Translations under genes and position numbers: made by a program | Shown here: piece by piece, positions 16,452-25,849 of the stretch | How the letters are laid out: the number at the start of each line of letters is the position of its first letter | How positions within the stretch are numbered: the stretch's first letter is position 1 | Origin: Marinomonas colpomeniae | GTDB lineage: Bacteria; Pseudomonadota; Gammaproteobacteria; Pseudomonadales; Marinomonadaceae | Length of the DNA: 64,000 bases | NCBI RefSeq assembly: GCF_014803385.1 | Contig: NZ_JACYFC010000004.1 | Location: 1 to 64,000 of the forward strand | Reading direction: 5' to 3' | Notes under the pieces: generated by a model | What the model was told of the DNA's origin: nothing | Seen by the model: the letters and a program-made list of their open reading frames with translations, nothing else | Databases searched by the model: none

Positions 16452-19061
16452 ATGAGTCTATTAGAAAAGAACACAAGTTCGATAGATGTTGATAGTTTGG
16501 TTACTTCAAACGATATTGGAGGGCGCCAGACGAGTGGGATTCAGCTTAATATTATTCTTTGTGTCGCGTTCTTATGGGCGCTATTTCAAGTCTGGATTGC
16601 TTCTCCCTTTCCTTACATGATGGATTCAGATTTATTGCGCTGGAACAGTAACCAAGCAAGGTCAATACATTTAGCATTTGCTATTTTTCTAGTATTTTTG
16701 AGCTTTCCTTTTAGTGCCAAATCGTCTGTTAAAAAAATTCCTCTAATAGACTGGCTACTTGCTATTTCTGCGAGTCTTGCTGCTCTTTACTATTTAATCG
16801 AATACGACAATATTGCGACTCGTGTTGGTGCACCGATTCTGCAAGATATTATTATTGCTTGTATTGGTATTCCTCTTTTATTTGAAGCGGCTCGACGCAG
16901 TTTAGGTATTACACTCCCTCTCATCGCTGCTGTGTTTTTAGCCTATAACTTCTTTGGTAATTACATGCCAGAGATGATTGCTCACAAAGGGTTTGGTTTG
17001 CAAGAAGTCGTTAATCATCAATGGATCACCACTGAAGGTGTGTTTGGTATTGCGCTGGGTGTATCTACTGACTTTGTCTTCTTGTTTGTTTTGTTTGGTT
17101 CTTTACTCGATAAAGCCGGTGCGGGCAATTATTTTATTAAATTGGCGTTTTCCTGCCTTGGTCACTTTCGTGGTGGTCCAGCGAAAGCGGCCGTGGTTGC
17201 TTCTGGTCTAACGGGTCTTATCTCTGGCTCGTCCATTGCGAACGTGGTAACAACTGGTACCTTTACCATTCCCATGATGAAAAAGGTAGGGTTCTCAGCA
17301 GAGAAAGCTGGGGCAGTAGAAGTGGCTGCTTCTGTGAATGGGCAAATTATGCCACCTGTTATGGGTGCTGCTGCTTTCTTAATGGTTGAATATGTCGGCA
17401 TCAGTTATCTTGATGTGATCAAACACGCTTTTTTACCTGCGCTGATTTCTTATATCGGTTTGGTTTACATTGTTCATTTGGAAGCCATTAAAGCCAATAT
17501 GCAAGGTTTGCCTAAATCGGCAAGAGCCGTATCACGAAGTGCGGTTTCGAAAGTAACTGGCTTTCTCTTTGGTTTCTTAATGCTCTGTGTGCTTTCTGCG
17601 GCGGTGTATTATGGTTTGGGTTGGATAAAAGACCTTGCCGGTGATGCTTCTGTTTATGTGGTTTCTGGCCTTGTTATTTCCGCCTTCGTTGGCTTGTTAT
17701 TTGTTGGTTGTAAGTTGCCGAAGTTGTCGGATGACGTTGATCAAGATTTAAGTGCTTTGCCACCTCCAGGAGAAATATTTCGTTCAGGTCTGTATTACTT
17801 ATTGCCTGTGGTGGTGTTGGTCTGGTGCTTGATGATAGAAAGATTAAGCCCAGGTTTGAGTGCTTTTTGGGCGTCTTTACTGACCATGTTTATGATTGTC
17901 GCTAAGCCTGTTTTGGAAGTGTTTTTTCGACAAGAAACAGACACGAAAAATACGATTGCCTCCTTACCTTTTTTTACTGGTTTCAAACAGTTAGCGGATG
18001 GCATGATAAGTGGCGCGAGAAACATGGCGAGTATTTCCATCGCTACTGCAACGGCAGGCGTTATCGTTGGTGTTGTCTCCCAAACCAGTGTGGGTGCGGT
18101 ACTGGCTGATGTGGTTGAGGTATTGTCGTTCGGAAACATCACGCTGATGTTATTGCTGGTGGCTGTGCTGTGTATGATTCTGGGCATGGGCTTACCGACT
18201 ACAGCGAACTATATTGTTGTGTCTTCTTTAATGGCGAATGTCATTGTGGAAGTAGGCGCATCAAATGGTTTAGTGGTTCCGCTTATTGCGGTGCATTTGT
18301 TTGTTTTCTACTTTGGTTTAATGGCAGATGTTACTCCGCCAGTCGGATTGGCGTCTTTTGCGGCGGCTGCTGTATCGGGTGGTAAACCTATTCCGACTGG
18401 TATTATTGCTTTCAAATACGCGTTAAGAACCGCGGTTTTACCTTTCTTGTTTATCTTTAATCCTGATTTATTACTGATTAATGTAACCGTTTTACACGGT
18501 ATCTTTATCTTTATTATTGCCACATTAGCCATGCTGATTTTTACTGCCGCAACTCAAGGTTATTTCTTTGACCGCTGTAAATTGTGGGAAAGAGGGCTTT
18601 TACTGTTAATCGCGTTTAGTATTTTTAGACCGGATTTCTGGGTAAACCAGATGGTTGAACCACATCGTTATATGGCACTGAGTGAGTACTTGGAACAAGA
18701 AGAGCGAGTTCCCGTTGGTACGCCTTTACGAATTCATGTAGAAGAAGACAGTTATTCAGGTGAAAAGGATATTTCTATTCACATGCTTATTGCCAGAGAA
18801 CAGGGTTCTGCTTCCGATGTGATTATGGCTTCAGGATTGAATCTCTATCAAGAAGATGAACGGATTGAAGTGGATAGTGTGGATATTGGCAGTGACGCCT
18901 ATGAAGCAGGATTCGAAGCATTTCAGGTGTTAGTTGGCGTCGATGTTGCCAACAAACAACCGTCAACCGTATTTGTCTATCTTCCCTGTGTGTTGCTGAT
19001 CGTTTTGATTGCGCTTTCTCAGAGACGACGTCAAAGAAAACGAGAAGCACTGACAGCATAA
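16452..19061 (+). CDS. fused TRAP permease (DctQ-DctM type) with DUF3394 tail
   Basis: An 869-residue TAXI-type permease in which small and large subunits are one chain. The N-terminal part (to about 200) corresponds to DctQ-like helices; the core has FRGGPAKAAVVASGLTGLISGSSIANVVTTG, EVAASVNGQIMPPVMGAAAFLM and LGMGLPTTANYIVVSSLM, then ADVTPPVGLASFAAAAVSGG. The last 150 residues hold a soluble region (MVEPHRYMALSEYLEQEE onward, about 745-840) and a final helix followed by a basic tail; this resembles the DUF3394 extension of such permeases. Partner of the receptor encoded upstream. Confidence 0.92.
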   Translation: MSLLEKNTSSIDVDSLVTSNDIGGRQTSGIQLNIILCVAFLWALFQVWIASPFPYMMDSDLLRWNSNQARSIHLAFAIFLVFLSFPFSAKSSVKKIPLIDWLLAISASLAALYYLIEYDNIATRVGAPILQDIIIACIGIPLLFEAARRSLGITLPLIAAVFLAYNFFGNYMPEMIAHKGFGLQEVVNHQWITTEGVFGIALGVSTDFVFLFVLFGSLLDKAGAGNYFIKLAFSCLGHFRGGPAKAAVVASGLTGLISGSSIANVVTTGTFTIPMMKKVGFSAEKAGAVEVAASVNGQIMPPVMGAAAFLMVEYVGISYLDVIKHAFLPALISYIGLVYIVHLEAIKANMQGLPKSARAVSRSAVSKVTGFLFGFLMLCVLSAAVYYGLGWIKDLAGDASVYVVSGLVISAFVGLLFVGCKLPKLSDDVDQDLSALPPPGEIFRSGLYYLLPVVVLVWCLMIERLSPGLSAFWASLLTMFMIVAKPVLEVFFRQETDTKNTIASLPFFTGFKQLADGMISGARNMASISIATATAGVIVGVVSQTSVGAVLADVVEVLSFGNITLMLLLVAVLCMILGMGLPTTANYIVVSSLMANVIVEVGASNGLVVPLIAVHLFVFYFGLMADVTPPVGLASFAAAAVSGGKPIPTGIIAFKYALRTAVLPFLFIFNPDLLLINVTVLHGIFIFIIATLAMLIFTAATQGYFFDRCKLWERGLLLLIAFSIFRPDFWVNQMVEPHRYMALSEYLEQEERVPVGTPLRIHVEEDSYSGEKDISIHMLIAREQGSASDVIMASGLNLYQEDERIEVDSVDIGSDAYEAGFEAFQVLVGVDVANKQPSTVFVYLPCVLLIVLIALSQRRRQRKREALTA

Positions 19062-19084
19062 TCAATGATGGTGATGTTTGAACT

Positions 19085-19119
19085 AATGGCGGCCTTTGAA
19101 ACCGCCATTTTTATTTTTT
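19085..19119 (+). terminator. terminator between TRAP permease and SulP gene
   Basis: Stem AATGGCGG/CCGCCATT with loop CCTTTGAAA, then TTTATTTTTT. It ends about ten bases before the SulP start codon, so read-through would be needed for co-transcription. Confidence 0.85.
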
Positions 19120-19129
19120 GGAATTCTTG

Positions 19130-20905
19130 ATGTTAACCTTTATTTATTCATTGCTACCTTTTTTACGTTGGTCAAAAGACGTTAATCAAGAGACTCTTAA
19201 AGCAGATGTAATGGCGGGTATTACGGGTGCTATTTTGGTCTTACCTCAAGGCGTGGCGTACGCTTTGATTGCCGGTTTACCGCCAGAGTTTGGCCTTTAT
19301 ACCGCGATCGTCTCGGCGACGTTTGCATCTTTTTTTGGTAGTTCAATGCACATGATATCGGGGCCAACCGCGGCGTTATCGATTGTTGCTGCAACGGTTA
19401 TCACCAGTGTCACTGCGGATATTTCTGTTGATAACAGCGCGGTTGATTATATTACTCTGATGATCACACTGACTTTCATGGTAGGTGTTATTCAGTTGGC
19501 TTTGGGCTTCTTGAATTTTGGTGTCTTGGTTAATTTTATTTCGCACTCTGTCGTACAAGGTTTTACGTCTGGCGCTGCGGTTATTATTGCGGCAAGCCAG
19601 ATGAAAAATTTATTGGGCTTTCAAGTCGAAAGCAATGGCACCTTGATGAGCTACATCATGGGGGTGCTGGACAATATCAAAGAAACGAACATAACCGCGT
19701 TAAGTATCGGATTAGTTACTGTGGCCATTGCCTTCATGTTTAAACGATATGTGAAGCGCGTTCCTTATTTGTTAGGCGCGATGGTGTTGGGTGCTTTGCT
19801 GTGTTTCCTGATTGATGGCGCAGTAAAAGGCGTTTTCTTATTAGATGAATTGTCTGGGACGTTACCGCCTTTTCGTTTGCCTAGCTTCGATTCTGATGTT
19901 TTGTCAGTTTTGCTTTCAGGCGCATTTGCTGTGGCACTGTTGGGCTTGATTGAAGCGGCGTCTATTGCGAGAAGCATTGCCATGCGATCAAAACAGCAGA
20001 TAGAAGGCAATCAAGAGTTTATCGGGCAGGGTGTGTCTAATGTGATCGGTGGTTTTTTATCTTGTTATCCAAGTTCTGGGTCTTTTACTCGTTCAGGAGG
20101 CAACTACGACGCAGGTGCAAAAACACCGTTGGCGAGCCTTTTTTCTGCTCTTCTTGTTATTTTATTTGTCCTGTTTATTCCTTCCATCACTCGATTCATT
20201 CCTGTGCCTGTGATGGCAGGAAGCATTATTGTTATCACGTGGAATCTTTTTGATGTAAAAGGCTTTATAGAAACCCTTAAGTCAGAGAAAGCGGAAGTCA
20301 TCACTTTTTTAGGGACGTTTGTTTGTACTTTATGCATTCAATTAGAGTTCGCCATTTATGTAGGCGTTTTGATTTCGATCGGTTGTTATCTGCATAAAAC
20401 ATCACGACCTAAAGTGACCTTAGTGGCGCCTCTTGTGAGTGATGAAGGCAAGCGACGAATAAGAAACGTTGCTCGATACGCATTGCAGGAATGTCCTGAG
20501 GTGAAAATGATTCGAGTAGATGGTTCTATATTCTTTGGTTCCTCCGAACATCTGCAAAAGTCCCTGCAAGGGCTAGGCGATAAAGGTCACGATAAAGTCA
20601 TTGTCATCTCAAAAGGCATTAACTTCATTGACGCAACAGGTCAGCACATGCTGATTAATGAGATAGAGCGCATTGAAAAGAAGGGCGGAAGGATAATTTT
20701 CAGTTCTTTAAAAGGCAATGTGTGTGATGACTTGGAGAAAACAGAGCTTAAAAATCAGCTAGATGATGACCGATTGTTTGATACCACTTCTCAAGCCATA
20801 AGCGACATGATTCAACACATTAGTGCTGAATCATGTACTGCTTGTACATCAAGAGTGTTTCATGATTGCCCTGTGATTAAAAAAAGGCAGCGATGTACTT
20901 TATAA
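19130..20905 (+). CDS. SulP-family anion transporter with STAS domain
   Basis: A 591-residue inner-membrane protein with the SulP core: LKADVMAGITGAILVLPQGVAYALIAGLPPEFGLYTAIVSA, MHMISGPTAALSIV, and SNVIGGFLSCYPSSGSFTRSGGNYDAG. A cytoplasmic STAS domain follows from about residue 430 (VKMIRVDGSIFFGS, INFIDATGQHMLINEIERI). SulP members carry sulfate, bicarbonate or dicarboxylates. ATG 19130 is chosen over TTG 19118, which lies in the T-run of the preceding terminator. The extreme C-terminus has an unusual cysteine cluster, C-x2-C-x7-C-x8-C. The gene follows the TRAP permease gene and could share its physiological role. Confidence 0.9.
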   Translation: MLTFIYSLLPFLRWSKDVNQETLKADVMAGITGAILVLPQGVAYALIAGLPPEFGLYTAIVSATFASFFGSSMHMISGPTAALSIVAATVITSVTADISVDNSAVDYITLMITLTFMVGVIQLALGFLNFGVLVNFISHSVVQGFTSGAAVIIAASQMKNLLGFQVESNGTLMSYIMGVLDNIKETNITALSIGLVTVAIAFMFKRYVKRVPYLLGAMVLGALLCFLIDGAVKGVFLLDELSGTLPPFRLPSFDSDVLSVLLSGAFAVALLGLIEAASIARSIAMRSKQQIEGNQEFIGQGVSNVIGGFLSCYPSSGSFTRSGGNYDAGAKTPLASLFSALLVILFVLFIPSITRFIPVPVMAGSIIVITWNLFDVKGFIETLKSEKAEVITFLGTFVCTLCIQLEFAIYVGVLISIGCYLHKTSRPKVTLVAPLVSDEGKRRIRNVARYALQECPEVKMIRVDGSIFFGSSEHLQKSLQGLGDKGHDKVIVISKGINFIDATGQHMLINEIERIEKKGGRIIFSSLKGNVCDDLEKTELKNQLDDDRLFDTTSQAISDMIQHISAESCTACTSRVFHDCPVIKKRQRCTL

Positions 20906-21535
20906 GTCTATTTCTAAATATTTTTTCGACTTAATAAATTCGGTTATAGACTTCACAGTGTTACTAGGAAGTAGTTGTTTTGAACTTGGCTGGTGGCATG
21001 TCAGCTTTATGCTAATTCGTTTTTATTTTCTATTAATGAATAGGTTGATTTTGGTTATTAAAAAATACCTTCTAGAAATGCTTATCTGGCTATTAAAAAG
21101 TAAATGGTCTCATGTGAGATATCTATTCTGATACTTCTTAACTTTTACCCCCTACGAGTCAATTATAGGCGGAAGCAGTGATAAACAAAGCGCACGTCTT
21201 TCACAGTAGGAAGTTTTAAGACATTAGCGAAGATAATACTCGATGCTAAAATCATCGTAGCCGAAGTGGCCATAAGGAAGGTTTTAGCAGAACTTAACTC
21301 CTTAAATCTTGCGATATTGTAAGCTTGAAAAACAAATAAACGCTGCCTAAATTGAATTTAATATGCATGCGAATAAGCCTCTTGCATGAAATGCTAGATT
21401 GCCAACAGCAAGTTAAAATGGTTTCATTTTTACTTTGGAAGCATCAAAAATGGCTTTATATTTCTATTTTTATGAGGGTTAATATTGGTACAACGCACAC
21501 TGTAAAAAAATAGACGAATGATTTTTTAAAAAACG
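20906..21535. other. gene-free stretch before second tRNA array
   Basis: About 630 bp without a convincing ORF in any frame. One small hairpin (CGATG/CATCG near 21241-21257) is seen. No transposase or integrase remnant was recognised. Confidence 0.4.
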
Positions 21536-21564
21536 TTAGACATTATCTTTAGTTGGTGTAATAT
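21536..21564 (+). promoter_or_regulatory. promoter of the second tRNA array
   Basis: A TTAGACA -35 region and TAATAT -10 box (21559-21564) are 16-17 bp apart and are followed by a G+C-rich discriminator (ACGCCTCG), as in stringently controlled stable-RNA promoters. The first tRNA begins about 70 bp downstream. Confidence 0.7.
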
Positions 21565-21635
21565 ACGCCTCGTCTTGAAGCGAAGGTCATTTCTACTTAG
21601 GAAGCAATGACTTAAAAACAGTTCAGGATTGTGTT

Positions 21636-21712
21636 GGAGTGGTAGTTCAGTTGGTTAGAATACCTGCCTGTCACGCAGGGGGTCGCGGGTTCGAGTCCCG
21701 TCCATTCCGCCA
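21636..21712 (+). tRNA. tRNA-Asp (anticodon GTC)
   Basis: Same sequence as the tRNA-Asp genes at 151 and 426, with encoded CCA. First gene of the second array. Confidence 0.97.
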
Positions 21713-21764
21713 TTACTTATCTAAGCAATAAGTAAGAGGTTAAGAAAAGAGTTTAGCTTAAAAT

Positions 21765-21840
21765 GGGTGTGTAGCTCAGTTGGGAGAGCGTCGCCCTTAC
21801 AAGGCGAATGTCGGGAGTTCGAACCTCTCCACACCCACCA
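21765..21840 (+). tRNA. tRNA-Val (anticodon TAC)
   Basis: Same sequence as the tRNA-Val genes of the first array; the 52-bp spacer before it differs from the first array by a single base. Confidence 0.97.
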
Positions 21841-21910
21841 CTAACTAGACAGTGGGTTTGTTTTTATTTCTGCAGAGAATTAAAAATAAACAAAAGTCCT
21901 AGATTGTGTT

Positions 21911-21987
21911 GGAGTGGTAGTTCAGTTGGTTAGAATACCTGCCTGTCACGCAGGGGGTCGCGGGTTCGAGTCCCGTCCATTCCGCCA
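21911..21987 (+). tRNA. tRNA-Asp (anticodon GTC)
   Basis: Identical to the other tRNA-Asp copies; last gene of the second array. An A+T-rich hairpin (TCTTTCTT/AAGAAAGA, within 21991-22016) follows and may end transcription. Confidence 0.97.
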
Positions 21988-22404
21988 TTATCTTTCTTTT
22001 AGTGACTAAGAAAGAGAGTTAGCAAATAATAATGTATCAAATCGTGACAGTATTACTCATTTAGTTAAATTAAAAATTTCATACCTCTATTATCCTATCT
22101 AGTAAATTCTCTATATCAATTACCAATTTTTTTATATTCTTTTTCTTATATTTTTCTACCACCGATTTTCTATCTAGCGAAAATTAACAGTAAACCACAA
22201 ACCGTTCAAAAACTGATGCTAGAAGCAACCCTGAGCGCGCGTCAATTTTTTAATTCTCGTTTATGTCGTTTTACAGATTAACTCCAAAAGAATACTACGA
22301 AATGAAGTCGTTTTAGAGCCAATAATGGAATGTTTAAATTCTCTTGTCTGAATTATGGTAAATTGATTTAAAGGAAAGGTAACTGATACTTAAAGGCTGT
22401 GAAG
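21988..22404. other. A+T-rich stretch after second tRNA array
   Basis: No ORF. Apart from the hairpin at its start it is very A+T-rich and probably holds the promoter of the next gene; no clear -35/-10 pair stands out. Confidence 0.35.
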
Positions 22405-23568
22405 ATGATGAATTTCGTGAAGAGCAATCGAGATATGTTAGCGGTTATGTTTTTGGTTCTGATCTGTTGGTTTGGTTTTATTGACCAATACGCAGAGGAA
22501 TACATTAACGCTTCTATTGCGACGTCTTTAGTATCATTTGGAATTGCAAAAGGCTTTAATGCAACGGTTTCTGTGTTGTCTACGATTACTTTGCAAGCGC
22601 CATTTGTCGGTTCTATCCAGATCGGTGAGTTGCTTGATCCATTGAATGATTTGGTAGAAGACTTTTCTACCATCATGAAATATTCAATCTCTTCTTTATT
22701 GATTCAAAAGCTCATTGTCGAAATACTGCAAACGATTCATTTCAAGATCTTCCTAACCCTTTCTGGTCTGGCTTTTATTGCCACAAAATACATGTTTAAA
22801 GAACGTCGAGTGTTTACTTACAAAGTGTTTGTATTTGCCTTAGCGTGCAAGTTTTCGATTGCGCTGGTGGCGATTGCGACGAGTTTTGTCGACAGTGCGT
22901 TTTTGAATGAATCGATAGAAAAAGAAAATAACGTATTAAACACCTTTCCTGTTTCTGCTTCAAAATTGAATCAAAGCTTTGATTTAACCAGTGAGATCAA
23001 GCAGCAAATCAAATTGGATATGGATCTTAAAGAAGAACAAATACAGCTCCTTTCTGTTGAGATAGATACCTTAAAGGAAGACAAACGCATTACGGAATCT
23101 GATCTTGTTGAAATAGAAAGTCGACTTGATGAGCAATCAGCTGAATCTTCAATGATCAATAATTTAATAAACCCATCTGATGAGCTAAAACGATTGCAGC
23201 AAAAGCGAAATGTATTACGTCATGAACTCTATATGATCGAAAGTGATATGAGAGACATTCAAAATGACATGAAAGGTCATCAAAATGATTATGAATCACT
23301 AAAAGAGCAGTATAAAAATGATAATGTTAGTACTCTTCAGAATTTGAAGAATGGCTTTAATAACTTAGCCTTTGCTGCGAAAAACAAGATCGTGGGTTTT
23401 GTTGATTCTCTGAATTTGGCGATGGATAATTTCTTAAATCTTATGGCTTTGTTTATCTTTAAAACCATGATTATTCCTGTCGTGTTTTTATTGGGAATGT
23501 ACAAGGTATTTAAGATGATCTGGGGTATAACGCCAGCCACGACAATAAGAAAAATTCGTGCCTCATAA
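22405..23568 (+). CDS. uncharacterised membrane protein with long coiled coil
   Basis: A 387-residue protein not recognised as a named family. One hydrophobic segment near the N-terminus (AVMFLVLICWFGFIDQY), further segments around 105-175, a highly charged region of about 150 residues (roughly 195-325) rich in Glu, Lys, Asp and Leu with coiled-coil character, and a final hydrophobic helix near 345-375. The coiled-coil part therefore lies between membrane anchors. ATG 22405 follows AAAGG at eight bases; GTG 22399 is less likely. It stands alone after the tRNA array, convergent with a LysR gene. Function unknown. Confidence 0.75.
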   Translation: MMNFVKSNRDMLAVMFLVLICWFGFIDQYAEEYINASIATSLVSFGIAKGFNATVSVLSTITLQAPFVGSIQIGELLDPLNDLVEDFSTIMKYSISSLLIQKLIVEILQTIHFKIFLTLSGLAFIATKYMFKERRVFTYKVFVFALACKFSIALVAIATSFVDSAFLNESIEKENNVLNTFPVSASKLNQSFDLTSEIKQQIKLDMDLKEEQIQLLSVEIDTLKEDKRITESDLVEIESRLDEQSAESSMINNLINPSDELKRLQQKRNVLRHELYMIESDMRDIQNDMKGHQNDYESLKEQYKNDNVSTLQNLKNGFNNLAFAAKNKIVGFVDSLNLAMDNFLNLMALFIFKTMIIPVVFLLGMYKVFKMIWGITPATTIRKIRAS

Positions 23569-23640
23569 GACGATTTAAAGCAGACATAAGACCATTTGAA
23601 GCAGAAAGGTACGCGTTTCACTGACTATGGATTTATGATG

Positions 23641-24588
23641 TTAAGATGCTTGAGCCACTAGCCAGTCAATAAACGCTTTTGCGCGTTTATCCTTTGTTAG
23701 GTTCTTATGACAAACAATTCCCCATTCCCCCAGTCCTTTAGTGTAGTGATGTATCGGCACAACCAAACGTCCTGTAGCGAGGTCATTGTCTGCAAAAGGG
23801 CCATTCACTAAGGCGATACCTTCTCCGACAACGGCCATTTCCAGCGCAGCGGCGAGCGTATCTACTTCAAGGATTTTGGGGTTAAGCTCTTGCTGTGATA
23901 CCTGTACATTGGCCGATTCAAACCAATCTATCCAAGTCCAATATTTGTCTTCCGTATACACAGAAATAAGTGGATAACGGGGTAGGTCTTTCGGCTGAAT
24001 ATCTTGTGGTAGTGTGGTGAAAAATTCAGGGCTACAGACAGGAAAAACCTGAGACTGAAAAAGAGGTTGCCAGCTAAGATGATCAGGTAAGGGTTGAGTC
24101 TTACAAATAATCCCAATATCGGCGTGTTTTTCGTCAAAATTCCAGTCAGCGTTGTAGGTGCTGACTTGCAAACGGATGTCTGGATTTTGCTTTTTAAACT
24201 TAGGCAATCGAGGTGCAAGCCAACGAATTGAGGTAGTGATATAGGTCTGAATTCTAAGCGCAGGTTGACTGGTATTATCTCTAATTTCTTCTGACCCTGT
24301 GATCAATATATCAAGCGCTTTTCGTACAAATTGATAATACTGTTTTCCAGCTTCCGTGAGCTGAATATGTCGGCCTTCTCGTGTAAACAGTTTGCTTGCA
24401 AGGCTGGCTTCTAGAGTTTGTATTTGATGGCTGATTGCAGGATGAGTCAGGTTTAACTCTTCTGCCGCACCACGCACGCTAGACAGTCTTGCTGCTGCTT
24501 CAAAGCCTTTTAATGCTTTCAATGGCGGAAGCTTACGTAGATCCATTTTCTCAAAGTGTTTTTCATTTTGCTGATCGTCAGTATCCAC
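23641..24588 (-). CDS. LysR-family regulator (GcvA-like)
   Basis: A 315-residue LysR protein of the GcvA type: LPPLKALKGFEAAARLSSVRGAAEELNLTHPAISHQIQTLE is the DNA-binding head and a periplasmic-binding-like effector domain follows from about residue 105. GTG 24588 has AGGA in front; ATG 24546 (MDLRKLPPL) is a shorter option. It diverges from the dehydrogenase gene across about 220 bp and probably controls it. Confidence 0.88.
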   Translation of the reverse strand: MDTDDQQNEKHFEKMDLRKLPPLKALKGFEAAARLSSVRGAAEELNLTHPAISHQIQTLEASLASKLFTREGRHIQLTEAGKQYYQFVRKALDILITGSEEIRDNTSQPALRIQTYITTSIRWLAPRLPKFKKQNPDIRLQVSTYNADWNFDEKHADIGIICKTQPLPDHLSWQPLFQSQVFPVCSPEFFTTLPQDIQPKDLPRYPLISVYTEDKYWTWIDWFESANVQVSQQELNPKILEVDTLAAALEMAVVGEGIALVNGPFADNDLATGRLVVPIHHYTKGLGEWGIVCHKNLTKDKRAKAFIDWLVAQAS

Positions 24589-24807
24589 GTTTGTCCTGCC
24601 ATGTCTGTTTTAGCGTTACGCTAGTGTCTTTTTTTCTGCTCACCATGAGTATAAATGATTGGAAATATTTTTTTACCAAAGCCCTCAAAAAAAATCAATT
24701 TTTAAGCAAGAAGCCGATGGTTAACCTGTGATGAGTTATTCATGTGGTTTTCCTTTTTCGCTTAAGGCAAAGGAAGAGTCACTCATTTAGATTGAAGGGG
24801 CGTCATT

Positions 24808-25773
24808 ATGCAAGTCGGTTTTATTGGATTAGGAAATGTAGGTGGTCAATTAGCAGGTAGCTTGTTGCGTAACGGCTTGGATGTCATGGTGCGCGATCTT
24901 GATGATGCCTTAATGGCGACATTTAAAGAGAAAGGTGCCTTAGTTGCAGGCTCTCCAAAAGAACTCGCTGCAGCCTGTGATGTTGTGATCACCTGTTTGC
25001 CTTCTCCTGCGGTTTGCTCCCATGTTATGGAAGCCGACGACGGCGTGATTGCTGGTATTAAAGCAGACGCTGTTTGGTTAGAAATGAGTACCACAGACGA
25101 AGCTGAAATTCGTCGTATTGCTGAAAAAGTACAAGCTAAAGGCGCGTTAGCAGTAGATTGTCCTGTGTCTGGTGGTTGTCACCGTGCGGGAACCGGTAAC
25201 ATCTCAATCTTCGCGGGTTGTGAGCGCAGTGCATTTGATAAAGTCTTGCCAATCCTAACTACTATGGGTCGTCGAGTCATTCATACGGGTCCATTAGGCA
25301 GTGCGTCTAAACTAAAAATTATTACTAACTACTTATGCAGTGTTCATTTGCTTGCTTTGTCTGAAGCCTTAACTTCTGCACAAGTCATGGGCTTGGACAT
25401 GAACGTAACTTACGAGGCGATCAAAGCGTCTTCTGGTAACTCGTTTGTGCATGAAACGGAATCTCAAGTTATCTTGAACGGTAGCCGCGACATCAGCTTC
25501 ACATTGGATCTAGTATCAAAAGACGTAGGTTTGTTCGACGAAGTTGCGAAACGCCACGGCTTACCACTAGAACTTGCCCCGCTTGTTGTTGACATTTTTA
25601 AGGACGGCCAAGCACGTTACGGCGACCGCGAGTTCTCACCAAACATCATCCGTCGTCTAGAAGACGCCTGTGGTGTTAAAGTACTAGGCAAAGGCTTCCC
25701 AGCACAAATGGTTGATGATGAGCCAGAAGAACCGGGCTACGAAGTAAAAATCCCATTCCGTAGCGATTACTAA
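24808..25773 (+). CDS. NAD(P)-dependent beta-hydroxyacid dehydrogenase
   Basis: A 321-residue member of the 3-hydroxyisobutyrate/tartronate-semialdehyde reductase family. It has the N-terminal dinucleotide fold VGFIGLGNVGGQLAGSLLRNG, the substrate-binding signature VDCPVSGGCHRAGTGNISIFAGC (residues 116-138) and the catalytic lysine Lys170 in SKLKIITNYL with Asn174. The length is slightly above the usual 290-300 because of a C-terminal extension (about 300-321). Substrate specificity cannot be read from the sequence. GGGG lies just before the ATG; a terminator follows. Confidence 0.88.
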   Translation: MQVGFIGLGNVGGQLAGSLLRNGLDVMVRDLDDALMATFKEKGALVAGSPKELAAACDVVITCLPSPAVCSHVMEADDGVIAGIKADAVWLEMSTTDEAEIRRIAEKVQAKGALAVDCPVSGGCHRAGTGNISIFAGCERSAFDKVLPILTTMGRRVIHTGPLGSASKLKIITNYLCSVHLLALSEALTSAQVMGLDMNVTYEAIKASSGNSFVHETESQVILNGSRDISFTLDLVSKDVGLFDEVAKRHGLPLELAPLVVDIFKDGQARYGDREFSPNIIRRLEDACGVKVLGKGFPAQMVDDEPEEPGYEVKIPFRSDY

Positions 25774-25821
25774 AACCTACCGAATAAGCAGATAAAAAAC
25801 GTCTGCAAACCACACGAAAAG

Positions 25822-25849
25822 GCGGCTTTAGAAATAAAGCTGCTTTTTT
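25822..25849 (+). terminator. terminator of the dehydrogenase gene
   Basis: Stem GCGGCTTTA/TAAAGCTGC (one G-T pair), loop GAAA, followed by TTTTTTAT. Confidence 0.85.

Larger units (their letters stand above)
21628..21987 (+). repeat. 360-bp direct repeat of positions 143-502
   Basis: Asp-spacer-Val-spacer-Asp block matching 143-502 base for base except at position 251 (T) versus 21736 (G). The two copies are in the same orientation about 21.5 kb apart. Confidence 0.95.

Noticed and set aside
632-21600. Segment between the tRNA arrays as an integrase-type genomic island
   Set aside because: No integrase, excisionase or phage gene is present, and the repeats are whole tRNA blocks rather than short att sites. 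Homologous recombination explains the structure better.
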